Notes: generated by a model from the letters alone, not told the origin. 64,000 bases of DNA from Ardenticatenaceae bacterium (GCA_020634415.1 JACKBT010000022.1:29067-93066); one strand, 5' to 3'. Shown: positions 51,702 through 61,238, counted from the first letter of the stretch. Translations and numbers: made by a program.

Positions 51702-52931
51702 TCATTCAAAGCGAAACCGCCAGACCGCCAGCAGCCACAAAGCCAGGGCATAGAGCAAGAGAACGGCCGTTGCCACCAGCACCGACTCCAACCCCAAACC
51801 CCGCACAATAATGTCCTTAAACCCATCCATCATCCACGCCAGAGGCGTTAAATAGGCAATGCGCTGCACCGATTCCGGCGTAAACTCCAGCGGCATCCAC
51901 GCCCCGCCCAAACCCGCCAACAAAAACATCGGCAACAGGGAAAAAATAATGGCCTGCTCCTCACTGCGCGACAGCGTGCCAATAAGCAAACCCATACTGG
52001 CGGCAAAGGCCGCACTGGCCACCACCAGCAGCAGCGTCGCCACCGGCTCCTGAAAATAGGGCAGTTTGAGCAAAAGCTGCCCAAACAAAATGAGAATAAG
52101 AAGCTGAACGATGATAAGCATAAACATCGCCAGATAATGCCCCACCAAAATATTAAAGCGAGATAGATTGGTGGTCAGCAGGCGGCGTAAAGCACCGCTT
52201 TTGCGCTCGCTCACCAAAATCTGAGCGGCCGTTATCAGGCCAGCCATCGTGAATTGGGCCATCATGCCGGGGGAAGTGTGGGCAAAAGCATTGTCACTGT
52301 AAACGGCCGTCTCCTGCCCCCCACCTTCAACTGCCGCACTGGCACCCTGGCTGTGCACTTGCAGCGGCGGCGTAGACCAGGCCGCCACAGCCTGCGCCAG
52401 AGCTTGCTCAAAATAAGCATCTTCGTCCGTGAGTATGGTTTGAGCAGCGGCCGTTTCCGTGCTGATTCGGGCCGTTTGCAGCGCATTCGCCAGGCGCGTC
52501 GCCGCCGCCTCAATCTCCCCCTGAACAGTGAAGCCCGTTGTGTCGGCAGGGTTCACGATGAGGCTGAAGGGAACGGCCGTTTCCCTGCCCATTTGCGCAC
52601 TAAAATCAGGCGGCACCACCACCGCCGCCGCCCATTCCCCCTCCGCCACCTGCTGCGCCAACTCGGCTTCATCCACCGCCACCGCCTCCAAACGCACCAG
52701 TTCCGACTGCGCCAGCAGCGCCACCAGATGCTGCGCCGCCACTCCCTCATCCCCATTCAAAAAGCCAACCGGCAAACGCGGGTCATCCTCATCCCCGCCG
52801 CTGCTAAACCCACCAAAAGCAAAGCCAAACAGCAAAGTAAACACAATCGGCATAATCAACAGAAAAAAGGCCGACTGCTTTTCCCGCAAAATCTGGCGCA
52901 AATCCTTGAGCGCTAAATCGAGTATTCGCAT
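51702..52931 (-). CDS. ABC-2 type permease (second of pair)
   Basis: 409 aa from ATG 52931. First helix FFLLIMPIVFTLLFGFAFGG, a large outer domain (residues about 45-225), then five helices with the ABC-2 region ERKSGALRRLLTTNLSRFNI. Starts 10 bp after the stop of the related permease gene. Together with that permease and the 54239 ATPase it makes a heterodimeric exporter, probably for a drug, lipid or polymer. Confidence 0.9.
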   Translation of the reverse strand: MRILDLALKDLRQILREKQSAFFLLIMPIVFTLLFGFAFGGFSSGGDEDDPRLPVGFLNGDEGVAAQHLVALLAQSELVRLEAVAVDEAELAQQVAEGEWAAAVVVPPDFSAQMGRETAVPFSLIVNPADTTGFTVQGEIEAAATRLANALQTARISTETAAAQTILTDEDAYFEQALAQAVAAWSTPPLQVHSQGASAAVEGGGQETAVYSDNAFAHTSPGMMAQFTMAGLITAAQILVSERKSGALRRLLTTNLSRFNILVGHYLAMFMLIIVQLLILILFGQLLLKLPYFQEPVATLLLVVASAAFAASMGLLIGTLSRSEEQAIIFSLLPMFLLAGLGGAWMPLEFTPESVQRIAYLTPLAWMMDGFKDIIVRGLGLESVLVATAVLLLYALALWLLAVWRFRFE

Positions 52932-52941
52932 CTTCTCATCC

Positions 52942-54237
52942 TCAAGCAAAACGGCGCTTTAGACGATAGTGACCAACGGCCGTAAACAGCACAATCCACA
53001 CCAACAACCCCGCCACAGTGGGCAAGAGATCAACAATGCTGCCGCCGTTAACGGCCGTTTGCAAACCCCTCACCGCCCATCCCTGCGGCACCACCAGCGT
53101 AATCATCTCCAGCGTGGGCGAAGAAAGCCCCACCGTAAACGTACTCATCATGCCCACCATCCCCGTCAGCGTCAGCACCCCGCCATACACAGCCCCACTC
53201 TGCCGCGTACTCGTCACTACCGAGGCCAGCAGCAGCCCCGTCGCCGCCGCCGTCAACACAATGCCCACCGCCGCCACCACCAGGCTGGGCAAGCTGCCCC
53301 ACTGGATGCCAAAAACGAGCCAGCCAAAAAACAGCAGCACCGTCACCTGCACCACCAGCGTCACCACCGCTCCCAAAACCTTGCCGCCCAAAATAACGGG
53401 AACGGGCGTAGGGGTCGTGAAAAGGCGCGACAAGGTACCTTTCTCCTCTTCCACAAGAATTGTTTGCAGCATACCTGCGCCTGTAGAAAAGGCGAAGAAG
53501 ATCATCATCCCCCCCATAATCTGCCCCACTATTTGGGGCAGCACTTCCTCTTCACTGGCCGCACCTGGCGGCACTTGCACCGCCAGCAGTGGCTCATCAC
53601 GCTGCCCCTGGGCCAGAGCCGCACTGGCAAATTCGGTAATGACGCGCTGCATCAGAGCTTCGTCCACAGGCACGCCCGTCTCGGCCAGTTGCGACATCGT
53701 AACGCTGGTGCCAATTTTGGTGGCAGCAAAGCTGTCGGCAAACTGGCGGATGAGGGATTCAACAATGGCGGGGCCAATGGTCAGGGTAGGATCGTGGTAG
53801 AGTTCGATAACGGCCGTTACCCCCGGCAGCATCAACGCATCCGTAAAATTGGCCGGGATAATGATGGCCACATTGGCTTCTTGCTCGTCAACGGCCGTTC
53901 GCGCCACTCCCACATCCGCCGCCACCGCCACCACCAGCAAATCCGCCAGTGACTCCTGCTGCAAAATCTGCACCAACAAATCACCCATCGAAGCCACCTG
54001 CGCCAAAGATAACTCCCCCTCGACCAAAGCCGCATTTGGCGGCAGCTCCCCCTCATCCAAATTCACCAGCACCACCGACGTTTGCGGCAAAGCAAAGCTG
54101 TTCGACTCCCCCGCCCCGCCAAACAAAAACCAAAACAGCGCCGTCACCAAAATAGGGACGACAAACATAAACATAATCCCCGTCAAACTGCGGAACGATT
54201 GGCGCATATCCTTCCAGGCCACATCCCATAGCTTCAT
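52942..54237 (-). CDS. ABC-2 type permease (first of pair)
   Basis: 431 aa from ATG 54237, which follows the ATPase TGA by one base. First helix FMFVVPILVTALFWFLFGGA, outer domain to about residue 220, then the conserved VEEEKGTLSRLFTTPTPVPV and five helices. Same architecture as the next permease, so the pair arose by duplication. Shares the operon with the ATPase. Confidence 0.9.
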   Translation of the reverse strand: MKLWDVAWKDMRQSFRSLTGIMFMFVVPILVTALFWFLFGGAGESNSFALPQTSVVLVNLDEGELPPNAALVEGELSLAQVASMGDLLVQILQQESLADLLVVAVAADVGVARTAVDEQEANVAIIIPANFTDALMLPGVTAVIELYHDPTLTIGPAIVESLIRQFADSFAATKIGTSVTMSQLAETGVPVDEALMQRVITEFASAALAQGQRDEPLLAVQVPPGAASEEEVLPQIVGQIMGGMMIFFAFSTGAGMLQTILVEEEKGTLSRLFTTPTPVPVILGGKVLGAVVTLVVQVTVLLFFGWLVFGIQWGSLPSLVVAAVGIVLTAAATGLLLASVVTSTRQSGAVYGGVLTLTGMVGMMSTFTVGLSSPTLEMITLVVPQGWAVRGLQTAVNGGSIVDLLPTVAGLLVWIVLFTAVGHYRLKRRFA

Positions 54238-54238
54238 C

Positions 54239-55180
54239 TCAATCTCGCAATGCCCGTCCGGTGAGGTGCAAAAACACCGTCTCCAGATTTGGCTCCTGAA
54301 TATCAATAGACGTAATCCGCACCCCCGCTGCCGCCGCCAACTCAAACAGGCGGGGCAGCACCACATTGCTATCCTGCGCCAACAGCGTAATCAGGCCATC
54401 TTCGGCCGTAATTTGCGAAATACCCGCCACCTGCCGCCACTGTGCCAGCAGCCCCTCTCTAGCCTCACTCAGGTGCAAGTCAATTCGATCCTGCTCACCC
54501 ACAATATGCACCAATTCTTCATGCGTGCCACAGCCAATAATCTCCCCCTGGTCCATAATGGCAATATGGTCCGACAATTCCTGAGCCTCTTCCATGTAGT
54601 GGGTGGTGTAAAGGACAGTCATGCCCTGCTCGTTCAAATCCTTCACGCCCTCCAAGATGTGGCGGCGGCTTTGCGGGTCAATGCCCACCGTCGGCTCATC
54701 CATAATCACAATGTCCGGCTTGTGCAGCAGGGCCACCCCAATATTGATGCGCCGTTTCATGCCCCCAGAGAACTTCTCCAACCGCCCTTTCTGCCGATCC
54801 GTCAGGCCGATAAGCGCCAGCACTTCATCCACCCGCTGCGCCAGGGCTGCTCCGCGCAGCCCATACATCTTGCCCCAAAAATCCAGGTTCTCCCGCGCCG
54901 AGAGATCGTCATACAGGGCAATCTCCTGGGGCACAACGCCCAATCGCGCCTTCACCGCGCTGGGATGCGTGAGAATGGAGTTGCCCAAAATGGTGGCCTG
55001 GCCCTGTGTGGGTTTGAGCAGGCAAGTGAGCATGGAGATGGTCGTGCTTTTGCCCGCGCCATTTGGCCCCAACAGGCTGAACACCTCGCCGCGCTGCACG
55101 ATGAAGGAAACGCCTTTGACGGCGTATACTTCACCAAAGTCTTTGTGTAAATTCTCAACTTGAATGGCTATTTCACTCAT
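54239..55180 (-). CDS. ABC transporter ATP-binding protein (DrrA/NatA type)
   Basis: 313 aa. Walker A GPNGAGKST, signature FSGGMKRRINIG, Walker B IVIMDEPTVGIDP and H-loop YTTHYMEEA. The C-terminal 90 residues are the regulatory extension of the DrrA/CcmA group. It drives the two ABC-2 permeases downstream. AAAGG 8 bp before ATG. Confidence 0.94.
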   Translation of the reverse strand: MSEIAIQVENLHKDFGEVYAVKGVSFIVQRGEVFSLLGPNGAGKSTTISMLTCLLKPTQGQATILGNSILTHPSAVKARLGVVPQEIALYDDLSARENLDFWGKMYGLRGAALAQRVDEVLALIGLTDRQKGRLEKFSGGMKRRINIGVALLHKPDIVIMDEPTVGIDPQSRRHILEGVKDLNEQGMTVLYTTHYMEEAQELSDHIAIMDQGEIIGCGTHEELVHIVGEQDRIDLHLSEAREGLLAQWRQVAGISQITAEDGLITLLAQDSNVVLPRLFELAAAAGVRITSIDIQEPNLETVFLHLTGRALRD

Positions 55181-55227
55181 GGTAATGCCTTTCGCTCCTG
55201 TTTAGCCCACATCCGCTTGTTGTAGTA

Positions 55228-55383
55228 TCAGTAGATCGAAACGGTTTACAAGTTTTGATGTAGGACGATTTTGTAAATCGTCTGGCGATTTGCAAAATCG
55301 CCCTACAAAGATTTCGATCTACTGATTTTGTAAATCGTCTGGCGATTTGCAAAATCGCCCTACAAAGATTTCGATCTACTGAG
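55228..55383. repeat. nested hairpin element with a perfect 57-bp tandem duplication
   Basis: Outer arms TCAGTAGATCGAAA and TTTCGATCTACTGA enclose GATTTTGTAAATC and GGCGATTTGCAAAATCGCC hairpins. The unit 55267-55323 is repeated base for base at 55324-55380. The second copy runs into the 3' end of the next gene. Relatives at 15957 (loop), 44710 and 57406. Confidence 0.92.
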
Positions 55384-56304
55384 TATCAGAGCCGCCTGAA
55401 GGGAAACCCAGCGGTCTGTCTCGGTGCGGTCGCCGAGGCAGGCCCAGGTGCGGGAACGGTAGGGACTGCTGCCTCGCCAACGGCCGTTCCGCCCCCGCCT
55501 CGCCACCAACCAGGCCAACGCCGGGGCCGCGCCCGGCTCATTCAACGCTCCCAGTTCCGCCAAAACGCGCAAGACAAAAAGAATATCTGTCTGGTAAAAC
55601 AGAGGGAAGTTGAGCTTGAACCAAAGCGGGTGAATTTTGCCGCCTTCGGGCGCGGGATAATCAGCAGCGGCCAGAGAAAAGCGGTTTAGCAAAAAATCTA
55701 CGCCCTGCGCCAAAGCCTCGTTCACCGCGTGGGAGCGGTCAGCCACAGGTATGGCCGCCAGCCCCCACAAGGCGCGGGCCACGCCCCAGGCACAGCCCAG
55801 GCCACTGTTATACACGCATTGGCAGCCGCCATTTTGCACGCTTTGCGCCAGATAGGTGATGATGGCCTGGGTGCGGGGGTCGTGCAAACGGCCCGCGTGC
55901 AGGGCGTAACGCAAGATGTTGCCCCATAGGCAAGCCAGGTCGAGGTTGGTGGCGTTGGTGAAGCGGTTGGCGATAGAAACGGCCGTTTCCGCCAACATAA
56001 AATCCACACCGCGCCCAAAACCAGCATCCTGCCCATCTACGCCCCACTCCGTCAGCAGCAGCAGCGACCAGTGGGTGCTGCTGTATTTGGGTGTGTAGTA
56101 GCTGGATTCGTCGGGCCAGGGGCCAACGGCCGTTTGCGCCGCCAACATTATCGGCACAGGCCCTTCACTCATAACAGCCTGCTGCGCCGCCTGCACCTGC
56201 ACATCATCCGGCGGCAGCGCCAGCAGCCGACTCAACGTTTGGTAACGAATGGCCGGCGTACTCGCCGCCAACAACCAATCCCTAAAATCTGTGTCTACTA
56301 TCAT
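55360..56304 (-). CDS. alpha/alpha-toroid protein (prenyltransferase/squalene-cyclase-like repeats)
   Basis: 314 aa; AGAGGTG before ATG. Repeated helical pairs with VDFMLAE, ITYLAQSVQNGGCQCVYNSG, VDFLLNRFSL and ALAWLVARRGRNGRWRG resemble terpenoid-cyclase/prenyltransferase toroid repeats. No DxDD or metal site is visible, so catalysis is doubtful. The last residues (SRSKSL) and the stop codon come from the tandem element at 55324-55380, so the native C-terminus seems to have been replaced. Confidence 0.7.
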   Translation of the reverse strand: MIVDTDFRDWLLAASTPAIRYQTLSRLLALPPDDVQVQAAQQAVMSEGPVPIMLAAQTAVGPWPDESSYYTPKYSSTHWSLLLLTEWGVDGQDAGFGRGVDFMLAETAVSIANRFTNATNLDLACLWGNILRYALHAGRLHDPRTQAIITYLAQSVQNGGCQCVYNSGLGCAWGVARALWGLAAIPVADRSHAVNEALAQGVDFLLNRFSLAAADYPAPEGGKIHPLWFKLNFPLFYQTDILFVLRVLAELGALNEPGAAPALAWLVARRGRNGRWRGSSPYRSRTWACLGDRTETDRWVSLQAALILSRSKSL

Positions 56305-56349
56305 GCGGCACCTCTTTACGGCCCATTTAGAAGGTCAACTTCTAAGGTT

Positions 56350-56400
56350 GGTGGGGACTGGAGACTAGATAGTCTCCAGCCTCCAGTCCCCAATCCCCCC
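56350..56400. repeat. GGAGACT-type inverted repeat
   Basis: TGGGGACTGGAGACTAGATA pairs with AGTCTCCAGCCTCCAGTCCC around a short loop. Downstream of the 56427 gene on the minus strand. Confidence 0.88.
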
Positions 56401-56426
56401 TAAACAATGAAGTTATTTGTAACCCC

Positions 56427-56918
56427 TCACTTAACCCCATTCACCGCCACCCGACCCCGCGCCTTTTCTGGAACACGCATCTGCATCAGCGGCATACCAA
56501 TGCCATAAGTAACAAAATCCTTCTCCGGCGTTACCTCAATCAGGCAGGTATCAGCCATCGCGGCCTCATCATGAGCCACCCCGCGAAACACAGCCTCCAA
56601 GATCACTCGCGGTGTCTCCTGTGCCCTTAAAATGCGGGCCGCACCCGAGAAAGTAATGGTAGCTGCCGGAATCTTAAACCAGGGCATAAGGGGAATGCGC
56701 TTGGCAATGGGGATAGTGACAGAAACATGGGGATTGGCAGCAATATGGCGCACCTTCCAGGCATCTTTGCTTGAGCCAATATACAGTTTACGGTCACGCA
56801 CAACATAAACAATACCTACTGTGCGGGCTTCATGCTGGGCTGTCACCATGCCGATAACAGCAAACAGCTCCTTTTCAATCGCTTGCCAAACTTGTTCAGA
56901 TGAAAGTTGTGTGGTCAT
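56427..56918 (-). CDS. pyridoxamine 5'-phosphate oxidase-fold protein
   Basis: 163 aa; GGGAG 8 bp before ATG. The split-barrel flavin-binding pattern is seen in VGIVYVVRDRKLYIGSSKD, WKVRHIAANPHVSVTIP and the FSGAARIL strand. Such proteins bind FMN, F420 or haem and reduce small molecules; the cofactor cannot be told from sequence alone by eye. Confidence 0.8.
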   Translation of the reverse strand: MTTQLSSEQVWQAIEKELFAVIGMVTAQHEARTVGIVYVVRDRKLYIGSSKDAWKVRHIAANPHVSVTIPIAKRIPLMPWFKIPAATITFSGAARILRAQETPRVILEAVFRGVAHDEAAMADTCLIEVTPEKDFVTYGIGMPLMQMRVPEKARGRVAVNGVK

Positions 56919-57164
56919 TTATAAACTCCCAGTGTTTGAGTGCATTTGATCCCAGCAAAGATCAAAATCTGGATTCGGCTTTGTGCATTTCTAATGTAAG
57001 CCAACTGTTATCTTAAATTGAGAGTCTCACCTTTGGAAGTGACGAACATCACCAGCCAGGAATGACACTTATTACTAGGGGCAAGCAAGCTGAAATTTTC
57101 GACAAGCAGGTGGTCTATGGAAATGCTCGGCTAAGGGTGAAACAGGCTATTGGGTGCTGCCAGA
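56919..57164. other. intergenic stretch, no gene seen
   Basis: No convincing coding frame, tRNA or strong hairpin. It is the upstream region of the minus-strand 56427 gene and leads into the repeat element at 57165. Confidence 0.5.
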
Positions 57165-57285
57165 AAAGGTTTATTCGGTTCTTTAGAAATTCATGGGTTG
57201 ACACAAGATGTAGGGTCGAGGCGCGCCTCGACCCTACCACACATGCCGATTACCCCTTCAAATCCCAAAGAGCCGTTTATTCTTG
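57165..57285. repeat. GTAGGGTCGAGGC-type repeat element, copy 2
   Basis: Matches copy 1 (43148) along about 110 bp: GGTTCTTTAGAAATTCATGG, GTTGACACAAGATG, palindrome GTAGGGTCGAGGC/GCCTCGACCCTAC (57210-57237), then CCGATTACCCCTTCAAAT. Confidence 0.88.
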
Positions 57286-57405
57286 ATGAAGCCTATCATT
57301 TATCTCTATAATAATTGCATCTACACAGACCCAAAGGGTTTCATCTGCTAGTAATTGCCATTTCGCAGCCTAAAACCCTTCAGGTCTCTAGGCAAACCTG
57401 TATAG

Positions 57406-57482
57406 TCAGCAGATCGAAACAGATCATGCGTGTGCGGTAGAGCGATTTTGCCAATCGCTCTGCCAAGATTCCGATCTGCTGA
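57406..57482. repeat. nested hairpin element TCAGCAGATCG
   Basis: Outer arms TCAGCAGATCG/CGATCTGCTGA enclose GAGCGATTTTGCCAATCGCTC. Same family as 55228. It lies 43 bp before the GH4 gene. Confidence 0.88.
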
Positions 57483-57524
57483 TATGAATCATTTGCAAAA
57501 TCCGATTGAAAAAAGAGGTATAAA

Positions 57525-58871
57525 ATGGAAAAAAGAATCGTTCTCGTAGGCGCTGGCAGTGCCCAATTTGGCTATGGCACTATTGGCGATATTTTACAAA
57601 GCAAAGTACTAGAAGGCAGCCACATTGTCTTGCACGACATCAACCCCCACACGATGGCCGTCGTTGAAAAGACAGGCCAAGCCTTCATCCAAGAGCAAAA
57701 CCTGCCCTTCACCCTGTCAGCTACCACCAATCGGCAAGAGGCCCTGCAAAATGCCGATTATGTCATCATTTCCATCGAAGTGGGCGACCGTTTTGAGTTG
57801 TGGGAGCAAGATTGGCGCATCCCGCAGCAGTATGGCATCAACCAGGTCTATGGCGAGAATGGCGGCCCCGGCGGCTTATTCCACTCCCTGCGGATTACGC
57901 CCCCCATCCTGGACATCTGTGCCGATGTGATGGCGATTTGCCCGGAGGCTGTCGTCTTCAACTTCAGCAACCCCATGAGCCGCATCTGCACCACCGTTAC
58001 CCGCGCCTTCCCCGACTTGCAGTTCATTGGCCTGTGCCATGAAATCAGCTCCCTAGACATGTTCCTACCTATCATCCTCGGCACACCCATGTCCCAACTA
58101 AAAGTCAGAGCCGCTGGGCTAAACCATTTTAGCTGTGTCATCAGTGCCGCCTATGCCGAAACAGGGGCTGATGCCTACCCCGACATCCGCGCCAATGCTC
58201 CCAATCTCTTTGGCAACATGCCCGCCCTGGACACCGTTTACAAATATTTCAAAGAAACGGGCCAATGGCCGGAAAAGCCCGAAGATTTCATCGTCCTGGA
58301 AAAAGAAGCCTGGCCGGAACGGCGCGTTTTCCAGGTCATTCTGGAAAAGTTTGGCCTGATGCCCATCACCAGCGACAGCCATTTTGGCGAATACATCCAG
58401 TGGGCCTATGATGTGACCGACCACAAGGGGATTCTCGATTTTTACCGCTTTTACAAAGGCTACTTGTCGAATGTGCAGCCCAAAATCGAGTTACAGCTTA
58501 AAGAGAGAATTGTGCCTATTATCGAGGGTATTCTGACGGATTCAGGTTATGAAGAGCCGGCCGTTAACATCCCCAACAACGGCTTGTTGGCCGAACTGCC
58601 CGATTGGATTGTGGTGGAAGTACCGGCAACGGTGGATAAAAACGGCGTGCATGGTGTGCCGATGGGGCGTTTGCCCAGCGGCTTTCTCGGTTTGCTGCGC
58701 AACCAGGTGGCGGTGCATGACCTGACGGCCGAAGCGATACTGAACAAATCACGAACGGCCGCTTTACAAGCCCTTCTCGTAGACCCCATCGTCACCCGCT
58801 ATCAGGGCATGGACGACATGCTCGACACGATGATCCATTACCAGGAGAAATGGTTGGGGTATTTGCGGTAA
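57525..58871 (+). CDS. glycoside hydrolase family 4 (NAD- and metal-dependent glycosidase)
   Basis: 448 aa; GAGG 8 bp before ATG. Rossmann start IVLVGAGSAQFGYG. Metal/catalytic motifs NFSNPMSR, GLCHEIS (Cys) and AAGLNHFSCV (His) are those of GH4, which cleaves by an oxidation-elimination route using NAD+ and Mn2+. Subgroup closer to alpha-galacturonidase/LplD-like than to 6-phospho-glucosidases. Cytoplasmic sugar catabolism; exact sugar unknown. Confidence 0.92.
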   Translation: MEKRIVLVGAGSAQFGYGTIGDILQSKVLEGSHIVLHDINPHTMAVVEKTGQAFIQEQNLPFTLSATTNRQEALQNADYVIISIEVGDRFELWEQDWRIPQQYGINQVYGENGGPGGLFHSLRITPPILDICADVMAICPEAVVFNFSNPMSRICTTVTRAFPDLQFIGLCHEISSLDMFLPIILGTPMSQLKVRAAGLNHFSCVISAAYAETGADAYPDIRANAPNLFGNMPALDTVYKYFKETGQWPEKPEDFIVLEKEAWPERRVFQVILEKFGLMPITSDSHFGEYIQWAYDVTDHKGILDFYRFYKGYLSNVQPKIELQLKERIVPIIEGILTDSGYEEPAVNIPNNGLLAELPDWIVVEVPATVDKNGVHGVPMGRLPSGFLGLLRNQVAVHDLTAEAILNKSRTAALQALLVDPIVTRYQGMDDMLDTMIHYQEKWLGYLR

Positions 58872-58879
58872 GGGGAGTT

Positions 58880-58936
58880 TGAGGACTGGAGACTGGAGGC
58901 TGGAGACCGTTTAGTCCCCAATCTCCAGTCTCCAGC
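58880..58936. repeat. GGAGACT-type inverted repeat between convergent stops
   Basis: GAGGACTGGAGACTGGAGGC on the left and AGTCCCCAATCTCCAGTCTC on the right. It exactly fills the space between the GH4 stop and the deacetylase stop. Confidence 0.88.
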
Positions 58937-59740
58937 TTAATTAACCGGGTTACGTTCGCGCCAGGCAGCCACAGCCTGGGCACAGGTGGCAAACACCACC
59001 CCCTCGTGCCCCCGCATAAACTGAATTAGCTGCTCCAACATGCGAATACGTGGAAAACGGCCGATCACCTGCGGGTGCATCGTCAGGCAAAAAACACCCT
59101 GCTCCGCATACGCCCCCTCAAACTCACCCGCCCATATCTCATACACCTTCGACGGCGCCGCCAGCCCCGCCCCATTGTCCACAATCTCAAAATGAACAAA
59201 ATCATCCAGCAGCCAGGAAATAGGAATCTCCACCAGCCCCGCCCGGCCATCCTCATCACCAATGCGATAAAAATGGAAATCATCGCCCATCAAACTGCTC
59301 TCATATGCAAAGCCAAACTCCTTGAACAGCTCAATTGAGTGATTGCTTAAATCCCAGGCAGGCGAGCGATAGCCCGTAGGCCGCACCCCCGCCACCTGCT
59401 GCAAAGCCGCCAACCCCTTCTCCAACTGCGCCCGCTCCTCCTCATAGCTCAACTTGAGCGGGCTGATGTGGGTGTAACCATGATGCCCAATCTCATGTCC
59501 ATCGGCCAGAATCTGCTGGACTAAGTGGGGGTAGCGTTCGGCCGTTACGCCCGGCACAAAAAAAGTAGATGGGATGTTATAACGAGCCAACAGAGCCAGA
59601 ATACGCGGCAAACCAACCCGTGCCCCATATTGCCCCTGCGAAATAGGCGTAGGCGATGTCAGCCCCCGCGCCTCCTTACCCGACTCGGCATCAAAATCAA
59701 ACGTGAGTAAAACAGTGCAGCGATTGGTTGCAGATGTCAT
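58937..59740 (-). CDS. polysaccharide deacetylase-family protein (NodB fold)
   Basis: 267 aa from ATG 59740 (AAAGGA upstream); the open frame reaches further but without start signals. NodB motifs: FDFDAES (Asp pair), HEIGHHGYTH (metal His pair), RSPAWDLS, and TMHPQVIGR near the end. The branch resembles allantoinase/peptidoglycan deacetylase-like enzymes with metal-dependent C-N hydrolysis. No signal peptide, so cytoplasmic and possibly acting on a small amide. Confidence 0.9.
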   Translation of the reverse strand: MTSATNRCTVLLTFDFDAESGKEARGLTSPTPISQGQYGARVGLPRILALLARYNIPSTFFVPGVTAERYPHLVQQILADGHEIGHHGYTHISPLKLSYEEERAQLEKGLAALQQVAGVRPTGYRSPAWDLSNHSIELFKEFGFAYESSLMGDDFHFYRIGDEDGRAGLVEIPISWLLDDFVHFEIVDNGAGLAAPSKVYEIWAGEFEGAYAEQGVFCLTMHPQVIGRFPRIRMLEQLIQFMRGHEGVVFATCAQAVAAWRERNPVN

Positions 59741-59937
59741 ATGATAAGTCCTTTTATTGTAGATACTCAGATGCTTGCGCTGTGTAAGCATTGCGCTAAA
59801 GTTGCTATTGTGGACGATGATGGGCAAATGAGCAATGAAGGGTTGATGGTTTATCTGCCCCTTGCCACATACATATTGAAGATGAAAACACACTTTTTGC
59901 TGTAGACTCCACCTAGAAAATAGGGTTTCAGGGATAA

Positions 59938-60038
59938 CACCATTTGTAGGGGCGTGGCTTTATGCCCGCCCTTTGGGGCGACCACAAGGGTACGCTCCTA
60001 CATTCAGGCCCACCCATGAACTCCCAAAAGCCAAAAAG
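59938..60038. repeat. GTAGGGGCGT-type repeat element, copy 3 (reverse orientation)
   Basis: Reverse-complemented, it reads TTTTGGCTTTTGGGAGTTC, ATGGGTGGGCC, then GTAGGAGCGT...ACGCCCCTAC, following the order of copies 1 and 2 with a different hairpin core. The rest of 59741-60049 shows no gene. Confidence 0.75.
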
Positions 60039-60049
60039 GATTCACACCC

Positions 60050-61234
60050 ATGCTTGACACAGCCATCCACGATTTACTAACGCTTCTGCCCATTCCCGGC
60101 CCGCCGGCGCAAGAAAAAGCGGTGGCCGACTTTTTGCAGCAAACGCTGGTGGCGATGGGCATCCCCCATAACCAAATCTGTTATGATCGCGCCCAAGACC
60201 AGAGCGAATATGGCGGCAATGTGGGCAATCTGATTGTGAAGATAGCGGGCAAACAAACTGGGCCGACGCTTATGTTCAGCACGCATATGGACACTGTGCC
60301 CGACTGTGTCGGCTGTCAGCCACGCCTGGACCGAGAAGGCAGTCGCATCATCAATGACGCGCCGGGCACGGCTTTGGGAGGCGATAACCGGGCGGGGTGT
60401 GCCATTTTGCTGACTTTGGCACGAAGGCTGATGACCCTGGCGGGGGAACACCCGCCCATTGTGTTGGTCTTTTTTGTGCAGGAAGAGGTGGGGCTGGTGG
60501 GCGCACGGGGGCTGGATGTGACGCTGTTAGGGGAAGATTTACCAGCGATGTGTGTGAATTTGGATGGGGGACGAGTGGCGGAGGTGGTAACGGCCGTTAT
60601 TGGCAGCCAACGCTTCACCATAGACATTACCGGCGTAGCCGCCCACGCCGGTTCACGAGTAGCCGAAGGAGTCTCCGCGGCCATCATTGCCAGCCAGGCT
60701 ATTGCCGAACTGGCCCAGGCCGGTTGGCACGGCCGCATCCAAAAGCCAGAGGGGCGCGGCACAGCCAATGTGGGCATCCTCGAAGGCGGCAAAGGCAGCA
60801 ACGTCGTCATGCCCGCCCTGCACATTCTGGCCGAAGCCCGTTCCCACAATCCCCACTTCCGCCGCCTGATCATTGACACCTGGCAAACTGCCTTTCGCCG
60901 CGCCGCCCAAAACGTCACCAACATACACGGGGAGCAGGGAGCAGTGGTCTTTGGCCCCGGCCCCACCTACGAAGCCTACTCCCTGCCCGACGATGCACCC
61001 GTCGTGCGCCAGGTGCAGCAGGCCGCCGCGTTGATTGGGCTGCCCATCAAACTGGTCAGCGACGATGGCGGCATGGACGCGAATTGGGTGGTGGCGCATG
61101 GGATTCCATGTGTCACCCTCAACATCGGCCAGCGCGACATCCACACGCCCCACGAGTGGATTGATTTACACGATTTTGAGCGAGCCTGCCAACTGGTCAT
61201 CGCCATCGCCACCACCCAAAAAGTTGCGGGCTAA
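60050..61234 (+). CDS. M20-family metallopeptidase (peptidase T/dipeptidase-like)
   Basis: 394 aa; AAGGA 9 bp before ATG. Two-zinc site residues: STHMDTVP (His, Asp), LGGDNRAG (Asp), FFVQEEVG (catalytic Glu pair), VNLDGG (Asp), and the C-terminal DIHTPHEWI (His). The lid domain starts at SQRFTIDITGVAAHAGSRVA. It removes residues from small peptides or N-acyl amino acids in the cytoplasm. Downstream hairpin and then the DUF6194 gene. Confidence 0.92.
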   Translation: MLDTAIHDLLTLLPIPGPPAQEKAVADFLQQTLVAMGIPHNQICYDRAQDQSEYGGNVGNLIVKIAGKQTGPTLMFSTHMDTVPDCVGCQPRLDREGSRIINDAPGTALGGDNRAGCAILLTLARRLMTLAGEHPPIVLVFFVQEEVGLVGARGLDVTLLGEDLPAMCVNLDGGRVAEVVTAVIGSQRFTIDITGVAAHAGSRVAEGVSAAIIASQAIAELAQAGWHGRIQKPEGRGTANVGILEGGKGSNVVMPALHILAEARSHNPHFRRLIIDTWQTAFRRAAQNVTNIHGEQGAVVFGPGPTYEAYSLPDDAPVVRQVQQAAALIGLPIKLVSDDGGMDANWVVAHGIPCVTLNIGQRDIHTPHEWIDLHDFERACQLVIAIATTQKVAG

Positions 61235-61238
61235 TCCG

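Noticed and set aside
53849..55150. 433-codon plus-strand frame
   Set aside because: Antisense to the ABC permease and ATPase genes, whose motifs are intact.
55228..55383. CRISPR-like array
   Set aside because: Two identical contiguous units without spacers; it is a tandem duplication of a hairpin element. No cas genes.
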